DNA of 54,818 bases from Vicinamibacterales bacterium (GCA_958296065.1 CATQHX010000034.1:1-54818); one strand, 5' to 3'. Positions 18,822 through 28,008 are shown, counted from the stretch's first letter. The notes: generated from the letters alone by a model not told the origin. Translations and numbers: made by a program.

Positions 18822-19859
18822 ATGCACAGACTCATCGACCGCCGTTTCGTCACCGTCACCGCCCTCGCGGCGGTATTCGCGCTTGCCGGCGCCAACGGCG
18901 CCAACGCGCAGCTCGAGCGCGTCATCGACCCCGACTGGACGCTGCCGCGCACCGCCGACGGCCAGCCCGACCTGCAGGGCCTGTGGGGCAACAAGACCAT
19001 CACCCCGATGGAGCGCCCCGCCAGCCTGGAGGGACGAGCCTTCCTGACCGACGAGGAGATGGCCGCGCGCAACACGCAGCGGGCGCTCGACGAGGCGGCG
19101 CGGGACGCGGCCCCGGCCCAGCGCTACGAGGTGGGCGGCAACGTCGGCGGCTACGGCAGCTACTGGCTCGACGCGGGCGACACGGTGCTCTCGACCGGCC
19201 AGACCTCGCTGATCGTCGATCCGCCGGACGGCCGGGCGCCCGTGCGGCAGTGGGCGCTGGACAACAAGGCCTACAACCTCGCCCACAACGGCGACCACTA
19301 CCGCAACATGAGCGTCTGGGACCGCTGCCTCTCGCGCGGCGTGCCCGGCTCCATGCTGCCGGCCGGCTACAACAACGCCTACCGCATCCTGCAGACCCCG
19401 GGCCACGTCGTCATCCAGCACGAGATGATCCACGACGCGCGGATCATCCCGTTCCGGGACAAGCCGTTCGTCGACGACAACATCCGGCAGTGGATGGGCG
19501 ACGCCCGCGCCCACTGGGAGGGCGACACGCTGGTCGTCGAGACGAGGAACTTCCACAACCGCGGCTGGATCGCGTCGAGCGGCGCCGGGGCCCGGCTCAA
19601 GGGCATCGCGGTCAGCAAGGCACTGCACGTCGTGGAGCGGTTCCGGCGCGTGTCGGAGAACACCATCGTCTGGACGGTGACCATCGAGGATCCGAACGTC
19701 TACACGCGTCCCTGGACCATCCAGATGCCGCTGACGGCCGAGCCCGGCTACGAGATCTTCGAGTACGCCTGCCACGAGGGGAACTACGCGGTGCCGAACG
19801 CGCTGAGCGGCCAGCGGGTCCTCGACGCGCGGGCGGCGGCAGCGACCGAGAACCAGTAG
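18822..19859 (+). CDS. Secreted YACHEGN-family protein of unknown function, copy 2
   Basis: 345 residues with a signal peptide ending near ANAQ and Shine-Dalgarno AAGGAG. It has the family landmarks PDLQGLW, ITPMERP, TSLIVDPPDGRAP, DRCLSRG (Cys169), YNNAYRILQTPGHVVIQHEMIHDARIIP, QWMGDARAHWEGDTLVVETRNF, ERFRRV, EYACHEGNYAV (Cys317). It has a longer segment before the first Cys (VGGYGSYWLDAGD), which separates it from the other copies. It is probably co-transcribed with copy 1 and followed by a terminator at 19899. Confidence 0.87.
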   Translation: MHRLIDRRFVTVTALAAVFALAGANGANAQLERVIDPDWTLPRTADGQPDLQGLWGNKTITPMERPASLEGRAFLTDEEMAARNTQRALDEAARDAAPAQRYEVGGNVGGYGSYWLDAGDTVLSTGQTSLIVDPPDGRAPVRQWALDNKAYNLAHNGDHYRNMSVWDRCLSRGVPGSMLPAGYNNAYRILQTPGHVVIQHEMIHDARIIPFRDKPFVDDNIRQWMGDARAHWEGDTLVVETRNFHNRGWIASSGAGARLKGIAVSKALHVVERFRRVSENTIVWTVTIEDPNVYTRPWTIQMPLTAEPGYEIFEYACHEGNYAVPNALSGQRVLDARAAAATENQ

Positions 19860-19898
19860 TCGGCGCCCTTGCGGGCAAGAGCACCGGCACCTGCCACG

Positions 19899-19940
19899 GG
19901 CGGGACTCAGGGAGAGAGACTGGGTCCCGCCTTACTTCTT
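19899..19940 (+). terminator. Probable intrinsic terminator between convergent genes
   Basis: An 8-bp perfect stem GGCGGGAC (19899-19906) / GTCCCGCC (19924-19931), loop of 17 nt, is followed by TTACTTCTT. It lies 40 nt after copy 2 and faces the end of the minus-strand PQQ-like gene. Confidence 0.55.
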
Positions 19941-20042
19941 CCGACGCCGGGCGCGGAGCTTGTCGCCTGCCGGCACGACTCCCGGCACAAGACGTCCCGC
20001 CAGTCCAGCCCGCACCCTTCCCGACAACGCCGCGGAACCGCC

Positions 20043-21407
20043 CTACTCCACGTCGTTGGTGATCCGATAGAGCCTCGACTGCGTCCGCAGGATGAGACTG
20101 CCGTGGGCGATCGCGGGCGTCGCCAACGCCATCTCCTCCAGGTCGTTCGTCCCAACGATGCCGAATTCAGGACCGGCCTCCATGACGTACGTAATCCCGT
20201 CCTCGCTCAGGGCGAAGACCTTCCCGTTGTAGGCCCACGGCGAGGCGGTGAAACCGTGTCCGGGGGCGATGCGGCGACGGCCGTAGATCTCCTCCCCCGT
20301 CCGGGCATCGTGGCAGAGCAGGAACCCCCGGTCGAGGAGCGTGTAGTAGTAGTCGCCGTAGACAAGCGCCGAGGTACTGTAGGTGCCGAGCAGCGGTTGG
20401 TACCATGCGATGTAGTCGTTACCGCTCTCCCCCTCCGCGAGCGAGATGTCGCCCGAAGCGCCGGGCCGGATCGCGTAGACCGGCCGCGGAAAACCGCCGG
20501 GATAACCGGAGCTCAGATACAGCAGCCCGTGGCCGGTGAACGGCGTGGGAACGACGTTGACGGTCATCCCCCCCAGCTCCCAGAGCTGGTTGCCGTCGAG
20601 GTCGTAGGAACGGATCTTCCGCCGGCCGGTCGTCACGAGCTCGGTGCGGACCTCGTTCTCCCAGACGAACGGCGTCGACCAGTTCTCGGTCTCGTCCCGG
20701 TCGATGCGCCAGACCTGCTCGCCGGTGGCGGTGTCGAAGGCGGCCAGGAACGAGCTGGTGGTGTTGTCGTTGACGATATAGAGGCGACCGTCGTGCAGCA
20801 CCGGCGAGGCGGCGCTGCCGAACTCCTGCCCGCCGTTGAAGGCGCCCACCTCCGCGGTCCAGACCGTCTCGCCGCTCAGGTTGAGGGCGGCCACGAGGCC
20901 GATGGCTCCGAAGTAGACGTAGACCCGGCGCCCGTCGGTGACCGGCGTCTCCGACGCAAAGCTGTTCTTGATGTGTTTCAGCTCGGGTGGAGCCAGGTCG
21001 GCCAGCTCGCGCGCCCACCGGATCTGCCCGGTGGAGAAGGAAACGTCGAACACCATCCAGCGATGCCCGGCCGTCGAGCGCTGCTTGCCGAACTCGTCGC
21101 CCGGATCGTACAGCCCCGGCACCGGCTGCAGCTCATCGCCCGCGCTGATCGCCGACGTCACGAAGACGTGGTCCCCCGCCACCACCGGCGAGCCCCAACC
21201 GAGCCCGGGAATCTCCACCGCCCAGGCGACGTTCTCCGTCCGGCTCCAGGTGTCGGGCAGGGCCGGGTCGTCGGCCACGGCGCCAGCGTTGCGGCCCCGG
21301 AACTGCGGCCACTCCGGCGGCGCTTGCGCCAGAACCGAGGGTCCCGCCGTTCCGAGCGCCATGCACACCGCGAGCGCCGACGCTCCCCACCGCTGTCTCA
21401 TCGTCAT
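20043..21407 (-). CDS. Secreted PQQ-like beta-propeller repeat protein, copy 2
   Basis: 454 residues from the ATG at 21407, preceded by GGAGG with a 9-nt spacer. The signal peptide ends near SVLAQ. The architecture is the same as the copy at 16051: WPQFRGRNAGAVADDPALPDTW, KNSFASETPVTDGRRVYVYFG, RLYIVNDNTTSSFLAAFDTATGEQVW, NWSTPFVWENEVRTELVTTG and FTASPWAYNGKVFALSEDG. Ligand and partner are unknown. It is transcribed convergently with YACHEGN copy 2 and divergently from copy 3, so it is interleaved with that family rather than in one operon with it. Confidence 0.9.
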   Translation of the reverse strand: MTMRQRWGASALAVCMALGTAGPSVLAQAPPEWPQFRGRNAGAVADDPALPDTWSRTENVAWAVEIPGLGWGSPVVAGDHVFVTSAISAGDELQPVPGLYDPGDEFGKQRSTAGHRWMVFDVSFSTGQIRWARELADLAPPELKHIKNSFASETPVTDGRRVYVYFGAIGLVAALNLSGETVWTAEVGAFNGGQEFGSAASPVLHDGRLYIVNDNTTSSFLAAFDTATGEQVWRIDRDETENWSTPFVWENEVRTELVTTGRRKIRSYDLDGNQLWELGGMTVNVVPTPFTGHGLLYLSSGYPGGFPRPVYAIRPGASGDISLAEGESGNDYIAWYQPLLGTYSTSALVYGDYYYTLLDRGFLLCHDARTGEEIYGRRRIAPGHGFTASPWAYNGKVFALSEDGITYVMEAGPEFGIVGTNDLEEMALATPAIAHGSLILRTQSRLYRITNDVE

Positions 21408-21615
21408 CGTTGCACGCCTCCGTTCGACATACTATCTCCCCCGCTCGCCGCCAGGGTAACGGACCGGCTGCCCGGCGATCGACCCGACGCCGACGGCGCC
21501 TGCGGCAGTACCGCACGAAATGCGCGCCGACGCACGGCAAAACTGCTATGTTTAGTCTTTCCAGAGGCGGAATCGTGTCGTTCTTCAGAGACACTCACGC
21601 GATAGGAGGGAAACG

Positions 21616-22629
21616 GTGACCAGACGCAGTCTTCACCTCATGGTCGTGCTCATCGCCGGCCTGGCGTTTCTGGCCGGTACGGCGTCGGCACAGGACGAGT
21701 CCTGGACGGCGCCGCGAACCGCGTTCGGCCACCCCGATCTGCAGGGGGTCTGGGCCAACAACAACGCCACCCCGCTCCAGCGGCCTGAAGTGCTGGGCGA
21801 CCGCGAGTTCCTCACCGAAGAGGAAGTGGCCGCGCTGCAGTCCCACGCCGAGGAGCTCTTCGCCCTCGACGCCGACGACGCCGCCTTCGGCGACAGCGTC
21901 TTCACGGCGGCGCTGAACGCGGTGCAGAACTTCAGCTCGCGCGACACCGCCACCGGAAACTACAACCAGTTCTGGATGGTCGAGCGCGACTGGGACAATC
22001 GCACCTCCCTCGTCGTCGATCCCCCGAACGGCCGGCTGCCCGCCCGCACCGCGGCGGCCACGATGCGCGCCGAGACCGCCGCCGCCAAGCGCCAGCGCCA
22101 CGCCGTCTGGACCGACGACCGCAGCCTCGGCGAGCGCTGCGTCAGCTTCGGCGCGCCGCGCCTCGGCGCGGGCTACAACAGCTACTACCAGCTCTTCCAG
22201 ACGCCGGACCACGTGGTGATCCTGATGGAGATGGCGCACGACGCGCGGATCATCCCGCTCGACGGCCGGCCCCATCTGGACGACGGCGTCCGGCAGTGGC
22301 TGGGCGATTCGCGCGGCTACTGGGACGGCGACACCCTGGTGGTGGAGACGAAGAACTACTCGCCGTTCGCCAACTTCATGGGCGCCGCCGAGCATCTGCA
22401 CATCACCGAGCGCTTCACGCGGGTGAGCGAGGACGTGCTGCAGTACGAGGTCACGGCCAACGATCCGACGACGTGGGAGCGGCCCTGGACGGCCATGATC
22501 CCGTTGCGGAGCAGCCCCGATGCTCTCTACGAGTACGCCTGCCACGAGGGCAACATCGGGATGGAAGGCATTCTCGCCGGGGCGCGGCACCAGGAAGCAG
22601 AGGAGGCCCAGGCCGCGGCCAGCCGCTGA
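21616..22629 (+). CDS. Secreted YACHEGN-family protein of unknown function, copy 3
   Basis: 337 residues from GTG 21616, with Shine-Dalgarno AGGAGG ten nt upstream. The signal peptide ends at ASAQ. Landmarks: PDLQGVW, ATPLQRP, GNYNQFWMVERDWDNRTSLVVDPPNGRLP, GERCVSFG, YNSYYQLFQTPDHVVILMEMAHDARIIPLDG, QWLGDSRGYWDGDTLVVET, ERFTRV, YEYACHEGNIGMEGILAGAR. It is closest to copy 4 (22815), sharing the GNYNQFW...ERD.DNRTSL block. A TATGTT box at about 21548 is the only promoter-like sequence upstream. A strong terminator follows. Confidence 0.88.
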   Translation: MTRRSLHLMVVLIAGLAFLAGTASAQDESWTAPRTAFGHPDLQGVWANNNATPLQRPEVLGDREFLTEEEVAALQSHAEELFALDADDAAFGDSVFTAALNAVQNFSSRDTATGNYNQFWMVERDWDNRTSLVVDPPNGRLPARTAAATMRAETAAAKRQRHAVWTDDRSLGERCVSFGAPRLGAGYNSYYQLFQTPDHVVILMEMAHDARIIPLDGRPHLDDGVRQWLGDSRGYWDGDTLVVETKNYSPFANFMGAAEHLHITERFTRVSEDVLQYEVTANDPTTWERPWTAMIPLRSSPDALYEYACHEGNIGMEGILAGARHQEAEEAQAAASR

Positions 22630-22655
22630 TCCGGAAGCGAATCGACGTTTCCCTG

Positions 22656-22699
22656 CGGCCGCCTTCCGATCCCGTGTCGGAGGGCGGCCGTTTCTTCTT
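22656..22699 (+). terminator. Intrinsic terminator after YACHEGN copy 3
   Basis: A long stem CGGCCGCC-TTCCGA paired with TCGGAG-GGCGGCCG (22656-22690; 14 bp with one U-G pair, 7-nt loop) is followed by TTTCTTCTT. It is the clearest gene-end terminator in the window. Confidence 0.8.
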
Positions 22700-22814
22700 G
22701 CGGCCTGCCGGAGGTGCGGCTGCCCCCTGACGGCGGCGGTGTCACCGGTCGCGGCTCCGGCCCGGCCGCATGCTATTCTGACCCTCGACGCGTGAACCCG
22801 TTGAGGAGGTCGCC

Positions 22815-23825
22815 ATGAACGCTCGCCGCCTTGCCGCCTTCACCGTGCCGTGCGCGGTCCTCGCCGTCACGCTGCTGCCGGCCGCCGCGCTCGGTCAGCC
22901 CGGCGAATGGACGCTGCCGCGCACCGCCGATGGCCAGCCGGACCTGCAGGGCATCTGGGGCAACAACGCCGTCACTCCGCTCGAGCGGCCGGAGTCGCTC
23001 GCCGACCAGGCATCGCTGACCGACGAGGAGCTGGCCCGCGTGCAATCGACGGCCGAGCGTCTGTTCGCCCAGGATGCAGGGGACGCGGTGTTCGGCGACC
23101 AGTTCTTCAACGTGGCGGTGACCGACGCGGAGAGCTTCACGTCGACCGACGGCGGGACCGGCAACTACAACCAGTTCTGGCTGGTCGAGCGCGATTTCGA
23201 CAACCGCACGTCGCTCATCGTCGACCCGCCGGACGGCCGGTTGCCGGCCACAACCTCCGCGGCGAAGATGGCGGCCGAGGCCGCGCGCGCCGGCCGGGGC
23301 CGACCCGCCGCCTGGACCGTCGACCGCGGCCTGAGCGAGCGCTGCATCACGTTCGGCCTGCCCAACCTGCTGGCCGGCTACAACAGCTACTACCAGATCT
23401 TCCAGACAGCGGACCACGTCGTCATCGAGCAGGAGCTGATCCACACGACGCGCATCATCCCGCTCGACGGCCGCCCGCACGTCCACGACGGCATAGACCA
23501 GTGGCACGGCAACCCGGTCGGCCGCTGGGAGGGCGACACGCTGGTCGTCGAGACCCGGAACTTCTCGCCGCAGAGCAACTTCCGGGGCGCGCGAGAGAAC
23601 CTGCAGCTCGTGGAGCGGTTCACGCGCGTCGGTCCGGACGAGCTGCACTACGAGTTCACGGTGAACGATCCGACGGTCTGGGCGGCGCCCTGGACGGCGT
23701 TGATGCAGTGGAGGCGGACCAACGAGCCGATCTTCGAGTACGCCTGTCACGAGGGCAACATCGGCATGGAAGGCATCCTCGCCGGCGCGCGCGCCGACGA
23801 GGCGAGGGCGGCCGGCGGGCTGTAG
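22815..23825 (+). CDS. Secreted YACHEGN-family protein of unknown function, copy 4
   Basis: 336 residues with Shine-Dalgarno GAGGAGG and a signal peptide ending near ALGQ. Landmarks: PDLQGIW, VTPLERP, GNYNQFWLVERDFDNRTSLIVDPPDGRLP, ERCITFG, YNSYYQIFQTADHVVIEQELIHTTRIIPLDG, GRWEGDTLVVETRNF, ERFTRV, FEYACHEGNIGMEGILAGAR. The usual HDARIIP is HTTRIIP here. It is the sister of copy 3 and the two look like a tandem duplication. TATTCT at 22774-22779 is a possible -10 box. Confidence 0.88.
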   Translation: MNARRLAAFTVPCAVLAVTLLPAAALGQPGEWTLPRTADGQPDLQGIWGNNAVTPLERPESLADQASLTDEELARVQSTAERLFAQDAGDAVFGDQFFNVAVTDAESFTSTDGGTGNYNQFWLVERDFDNRTSLIVDPPDGRLPATTSAAKMAAEAARAGRGRPAAWTVDRGLSERCITFGLPNLLAGYNSYYQIFQTADHVVIEQELIHTTRIIPLDGRPHVHDGIDQWHGNPVGRWEGDTLVVETRNFSPQSNFRGARENLQLVERFTRVGPDELHYEFTVNDPTVWAAPWTALMQWRRTNEPIFEYACHEGNIGMEGILAGARADEARAAGGL

Positions 23826-23949
23826 ACGAGTGCGCCGCAGAACGGCCAGGAATTCGCTCGCGAGGGTGGGTTCGGCGGAAAACGGCGCCGCAGGGCGGCG
23901 ACTCTCCGGTCCAGAACCGTATCCCGCGCCAGCGACTCAGGAGGAAACC

Positions 23950-24957
23950 ATGGGCACGCGGAATCAGCGTCGATCCCGAGAACTACTGCTCGCAGCCGCC
24001 TGCGCGATGCTCGTCGCCGGCGCCATCGCGGTCCCCTACGCCCAGTCCACGAGCGGCGAGGCTTATAGCGCGCCCCGCACGCCCTGGGGCGTGCCGGACA
24101 TCCAGGGCATCTGGACCAACGCCACCCTGACTCCCATCGAGCGACCGGAGACGATGTCGGACCAGGACGTGCTCACCGCCGAGCAGGCCGCGGCGTTCGA
24201 GACCTCGTCGGCCGAGGCGCGCGCCGCCTCCGACCGTTTCATCCCCGGCAACGTCGGCGCCTACAACCAGTTCTGGATGGACGGCGGCAAGGTGATGACC
24301 GGCGACCGCCGGACCTCGCTCATCACCGATCCGGCCGACGGGCGCATCCCGTGGACCGAGGCGGGACGCGAGCGGCTCGCCGCGGATTCCGCCAAGTACG
24401 GCGTCGGCCCGTTCGATTCCTGGATCGACGCCGACACCGGCGAGCGCTGCCTCACCGACGGCCTGCCCTTCGTCCCGCTGCAGGGCTACAACATGAACTA
24501 CCACATCCTGCAGTCGGAGGGATGGGTGGCCATGCTGAACGAGATGTTCCACGAGTTCCGGCTGATCCCGACCGACGGACGGTCGCACATCCCGGTGCAC
24601 GTCGGACAGTGGCTCGGCGACGCGCGCGGCCGGTGGGAGGGCGACACGCTGGTCGTCGAAACCACCGCCTTCGCCGACCGGAGCGACGACCTGTGGCGGG
24701 CGACGTGGCGCGCGGCGCGCCCCGGCCTGCGCCTGGTCGAGCGGTTCACGCGCGTCGACGAGCAGACCCTCGACTACGAGTTCACGATGACAGACCCGGA
24801 CATGTTCACGCGGCCCTGGACGGCGCTGCTGCCCATGACGACGGACCACGAGTCGCGCGGGGTCACGTCCGGTCCGATGTACGAGTACGCCTGCCACGAG
24901 GGCAACTACGGCCTGCTGAACATCATGCGCGGCGCCCGGGCGGAGGACGCACAGTAG
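23950..24957 (+). CDS. Secreted YACHEGN-family protein of unknown function, copy 5
   Basis: 335 residues from the ATG at 23950 (Shine-Dalgarno AGGAGG at about 23939); the open frame extends 40 codons upstream, but without a signal peptide. The signal peptide ends near PYAQ. Landmarks: PDIQGIW, LTPIERP, YNQFWMDGGKVMTGDRRTSLITDPADGRIP, GERCLTDG, YNMNYHILQSEGWVAMLNEMFHEFRLIPTDG, GRWEGDTLVVET, ERFTRV, YEYACHEGNYGLLNIMRGAR. It is the most diverged of the plus-strand copies; HDARIIP is replaced by HEFRLIP. Confidence 0.88.
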   Translation: MGTRNQRRSRELLLAAACAMLVAGAIAVPYAQSTSGEAYSAPRTPWGVPDIQGIWTNATLTPIERPETMSDQDVLTAEQAAAFETSSAEARAASDRFIPGNVGAYNQFWMDGGKVMTGDRRTSLITDPADGRIPWTEAGRERLAADSAKYGVGPFDSWIDADTGERCLTDGLPFVPLQGYNMNYHILQSEGWVAMLNEMFHEFRLIPTDGRSHIPVHVGQWLGDARGRWEGDTLVVETTAFADRSDDLWRATWRAARPGLRLVERFTRVDEQTLDYEFTMTDPDMFTRPWTALLPMTTDHESRGVTSGPMYEYACHEGNYGLLNIMRGARAEDAQ

Positions 24958-25113
24958 CCGCTCGAGAGCGTTCGGTCGGGCAGTTGCGTGACAGAGACCG
25001 CCGATGCCGACGAAGGTGTGAACATGAGCGTCATCTCCGTCACCAGGCCCCGCCGGACCGCGCGGATGCGCTCCGCGGAGTAGACGTCTTCTGCCACTCG
25101 CCGGGAGGATGCC

Positions 25114-26343
25114 ATGAGTTCGATCAGTTCCCGCGGACGCCTCGCCGCCGTCAGTCTCGTCGTGATCGGAGCTCTGCTCTGGCAGGGCGGGGAGCGCGCC
25201 GCCGCGCAGGTCCGCCCGGACGCGCCCGGCAGCACGCCGGTCGTTCGGCTCGGCGAGCCGCGCATTCCACCACTGCCGGAATCCGAATGGACCGCCGAGC
25301 AGCGGGCGCTCGTCGAGCGGTACGCGCCGGAAGTGCGGATCGGCAACGCGTTCCGGACCATGCTCCGCGTCCCCGAGCTGGTCGAGGCGGTGATGCCGTT
25401 CGTCCTCTTCACGTCGATGGACTCGACGCTGTCGGCGCGGCACCGCGGCCTGCTGATCCTGCGCACGGCGTGGCTGACCCAATCGAGCTACCTGTGGGCG
25501 GACCACGCGCCCACCGCCAGGACGGCCGGCATCATGCCGGATGAGCTGCATCGTGTAGCGGAAGGACCGGACGCGGCAGGCTGGGATCCGTTCGAGGCGG
25601 CGCTGCTGCGGCTCGCCGACGAGCTGTACGTCAACTCGTCGGTGCGCGACGCGACCTGGAACGCGCTGGCCGCCCGCTACGACCTCTACAGCCTGTTCGA
25701 CGCGGTGATGGCGGTCAACGAGACGACTCTGGTCGCGATGCTCTACAACTCGTGGGGCGTGCAACCGGACGACAACGCCTACGCGCGCCTCCCCGCCGAC
25801 GTGCCGTACGCCCTCGACGTGCCGGCCCCGGAGCCGCCCCTCACGACGCCGCGCGTCGCGCCCCTGGAGGGCCCCGGCATCCGCGTCGGTCGCACGTTCG
25901 GCCGCTACCCCGCCCTGCAGACCGCGCGCAGCGGCCAGTCGGGCTACGTGAACCGAATCTCGCCGCTGACCCCGTACTTCCGCGAGCTGCTGATCCTCCG
26001 CATCGGCTGGAACTGCCAGGCGGTCTACGAGTGGGCCAAGCACGTCGGCAGCGTGGGGCGCGCCCGCGACCACGGGCTGGAACCGGAACGGATCGCGCTC
26101 GGCGCGGGCGCCGGCTGGGACGCGTTCGAAGCCGCGCACGTGCGTGCGGCGGACGAGATCTACCGCGACGGGATCGTCTCGGAGGAGACCTGGGACGCCC
26201 TGGCCGAGCGGTACGACACGCGGGAGATGATGAGCGTCGTGATGACGGTCGCCAACTACCGCCTGGTCTCCATGTCGCTCAACGTGCTCGGCGTCCAGCC
26301 GCAGGAGACCGACGAGCTGTTCCCCGACGTGGCGCTGCCATAG
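25114..26343 (+). CDS. Secreted protein with two carboxymuconolactone-decarboxylase (AhpD-like) domains
   Basis: 409 residues with a signal peptide ending near RAAAQ. Two homologous helical domains follow, about residues 50-210 and 260-400. Each has an FRTM/FGRYP helix, a LLILR(T/I) strand-like helix, and a W..H signature: SSYLWADHAPTARTAGI in the first, NCQAVYEWAKHVGSVGRARDHGL in the second. The CxxC of true AhpD peroxidases is absent; only one Cys (NCQAVYEW) is present. The family includes decarboxylases and peroxidase partners, and substrates cannot be assigned. Export is unusual for this fold. It is transcribed on the same strand as the five YACHEGN copies upstream. Confidence 0.85.
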   Translation: MSSISSRGRLAAVSLVVIGALLWQGGERAAAQVRPDAPGSTPVVRLGEPRIPPLPESEWTAEQRALVERYAPEVRIGNAFRTMLRVPELVEAVMPFVLFTSMDSTLSARHRGLLILRTAWLTQSSYLWADHAPTARTAGIMPDELHRVAEGPDAAGWDPFEAALLRLADELYVNSSVRDATWNALAARYDLYSLFDAVMAVNETTLVAMLYNSWGVQPDDNAYARLPADVPYALDVPAPEPPLTTPRVAPLEGPGIRVGRTFGRYPALQTARSGQSGYVNRISPLTPYFRELLILRIGWNCQAVYEWAKHVGSVGRARDHGLEPERIALGAGAGWDAFEAAHVRAADEIYRDGIVSEETWDALAERYDTREMMSVVMTVANYRLVSMSLNVLGVQPQETDELFPDVALP

Positions 26344-26405
26344 CCTGGCGCCGCCAAACCTTTCACGGGGCTCCGTGTTCGGCCCCGTCCCCGACCACCC
26401 GAGGA

Positions 26406-26449
26406 GCTTGCGCCGCAGAACTCACGTCGTTGCGTTCTGCGGCGCAGGC
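26406..26449. repeat. Dispersed hairpin (REP-like) element, copy A
   Basis: A perfect 12-bp inverted repeat GCGCCGCAGAAC (26410-26421) / GTTCTGCGGCGC (26434-26445), extendable to 16 pairs with one wobble, loop 12 nt. No T-tract follows, so it is not a classic terminator. The left arm with its GGAGC prefix recurs at 51363-51381 with few changes. It lies 60 nt after the tandem CMD gene. Confidence 0.6.
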
Positions 26450-26556
26450 ACGGCAGCCCGCACGCAGTGCAAGAGTCACGGGGCGGGTTCGGCCCTGGCC
26501 GGACGCGACACCGGAGATGGGCGCGCACAGCCCGGCATTCGGAGGGGGCCTGCACC

Positions 26557-26820
26557 GGCAAGCCGCGACCCGCGGTAGTCGTTCAGTCCGACCTGTTCAA
26601 TCCAACGCACGGCAGCGTGACGATCTGCCCGATCACCACGGACTGCGTGGATGCGCCGCTGTTCCGCGTCACCGTGACCGCAGGCGCGCGAACCGGCCTG
26701 CGCCGCATGTCGCAGGTGATGGTCGACAAGGTTGCCAGCGTCCCCCGAGCGCGGGTCGGCAGCGAGATCGGATGCTGCAGCGAAGCCGAAATCGAAGCCG
26801 TCGACCGGGCGCTTGGCTGT
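26557..26820 (+). pseudogene. MazF/PemK-type endoribonuclease toxin remnant
   Basis: One frame reads GKPRPAVVVQSDLFNPTHGSV, then ICPITTDCVDAPLFRV, GLRRMSQVMVDKVASVPRARVGSEIG and EIEAVDRALG. This is the PemK/MazF core from the GKPRPAVVVQ strand to the C-terminal helix. The N-terminal beta-strand with the usual RGD(V/I) motif is missing, and there is no stop where the family ends: the frame runs on into the next gene. No MazE-like antitoxin is recognisable upstream. It is therefore a decayed fragment, not a working toxin. Confidence 0.7.
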
Positions 26821-26854
26821 CGCTCGACTGAACAAATGGAGTATAGATCCCACC

Positions 26855-27958
26855 ATGAATACCGACTCCCCTCGCCGCTTGTCGCCGCACCCCGCACACC
26901 GTTCGCCCCGCCGGCCGCTGAGCCGGCGTGCGTTTCTCGGAGCCACGATCGCGTCCACCACGATTGCGCCGGCGTTGGCCGCCGCACAGCAGGCGGAGTT
27001 GCCGCCGTACGAACCGCGCAACTGGTCGGGGCAGAATCCCCTGCACTACCCGGATCCGGACATCATCGCGCTCGACCCGCGGTTCCGGCGCTACATCCTC
27101 TTCAATACGCCGATCCGCCGGCACTACATCGGCACGCTGTGGGCGGAAGGGCCGGCCTGGAACGGCAGCGGCCGCTACCTGGTCTGGAGCGACATCCCGA
27201 ACAACCGCCAGATGCGCTGGCTCGAGGAGGACGGTCACGTCAGCGTCTTCCGCAACGCCTCCGGCCACAGCAACGGCAACACGTTCGACCACGAAGGCCG
27301 GCAGATCTCCTGCGAGCACGGCGGGCGCCGCGTCGCGCGCTACGAGCATTCCGGCGAGGTGACGGTCATCGCGGACCGCTTCGAGGGCAGCCCCCTCAAC
27401 TCGCCGAACGACGTGGTGGTCCATCCTGACCGCAGCATCTGGTTCACCGACCCGCCGTACGGCATCCGTGGCAGCTACGAGGGTTACCCCGCCGAGCAGG
27501 AGCAGCCCCTGTCGGTCTACCGCGTCGACGGCGTGACCGGAGCGATCACCCGCGTCACCGACGAGATCGGCGCGCCCAACGGCCTCTGCTTCTCGCCCGA
27601 CTACGACCGGCTCTATGTGGCCGACACGGGCAGCGGGCAGGATGTGAAGGTCTGGGACGTCGACGGCGACCGCCTGATGAACGGACGGCAGTTCGTGCAA
27701 CTGTCGGTGCCGGGCGATCCGGACGCGCGATCGGTCGCCGACGGGATGCGCTGCGATGCGGACGGCAACGTCTGGGCGGGGGCCGTCCCGGGCGTCCAGA
27801 TCATCGCCCCGGACGGCGACGTCATCGGCGTCATCCGCCTGCCGGAGCGCTGCGCCAACGTCTGCTTCGGCGGCACGCGGCGCAACCGGCTGTTCATGAC
27901 CGCGAGCCAGTCGCTCTACTCGGTCTACGTGGGGATCCGGGGCGCCGGGATCGCCTGA
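26855..27958 (+). CDS. SMP-30/gluconolactonase/LRE family protein, Tat-exported
   Basis: 367 residues. The N-terminus holds a twin-arginine signal LSRRAFLGATIAS, cleaved near LAAAQQ. The beta-propeller has the SMP-30 metal-site elements LWAEGPAWNGSGRYLVWSDIPNNR (Glu), NSPNDVVVHPDRSIWFTDPPYG (Asn), APNGLCFSPDYDRLYVADTG (Asn) and ADGMRCDADGNVWAG (Asp), followed by ERCANVCFGG. By family it is a Ca-dependent lactonase; the sugar or aryl lactone substrate is unknown. A GGAG (26838) precedes the ATG. The start was chosen because it gives the Tat signal. Confidence 0.9.
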   Translation: MNTDSPRRLSPHPAHRSPRRPLSRRAFLGATIASTTIAPALAAAQQAELPPYEPRNWSGQNPLHYPDPDIIALDPRFRRYILFNTPIRRHYIGTLWAEGPAWNGSGRYLVWSDIPNNRQMRWLEEDGHVSVFRNASGHSNGNTFDHEGRQISCEHGGRRVARYEHSGEVTVIADRFEGSPLNSPNDVVVHPDRSIWFTDPPYGIRGSYEGYPAEQEQPLSVYRVDGVTGAITRVTDEIGAPNGLCFSPDYDRLYVADTGSGQDVKVWDVDGDRLMNGRQFVQLSVPGDPDARSVADGMRCDADGNVWAGAVPGVQIIAPDGDVIGVIRLPERCANVCFGGTRRNRLFMTASQSLYSVYVGIRGAGIA

Positions 27959-28008
27959 GCCGGACTCCTCGGTTCGGCTGCGGCGCGCCGAACGGTGAGC
28001 GGCAGCCC

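Noticed and set aside
25024..25083. A 19-codon ORF upstream of the tandem CMD gene
   Set aside because: No ribosome site of note, no conserved feature and no link to the next gene; chance ORF.
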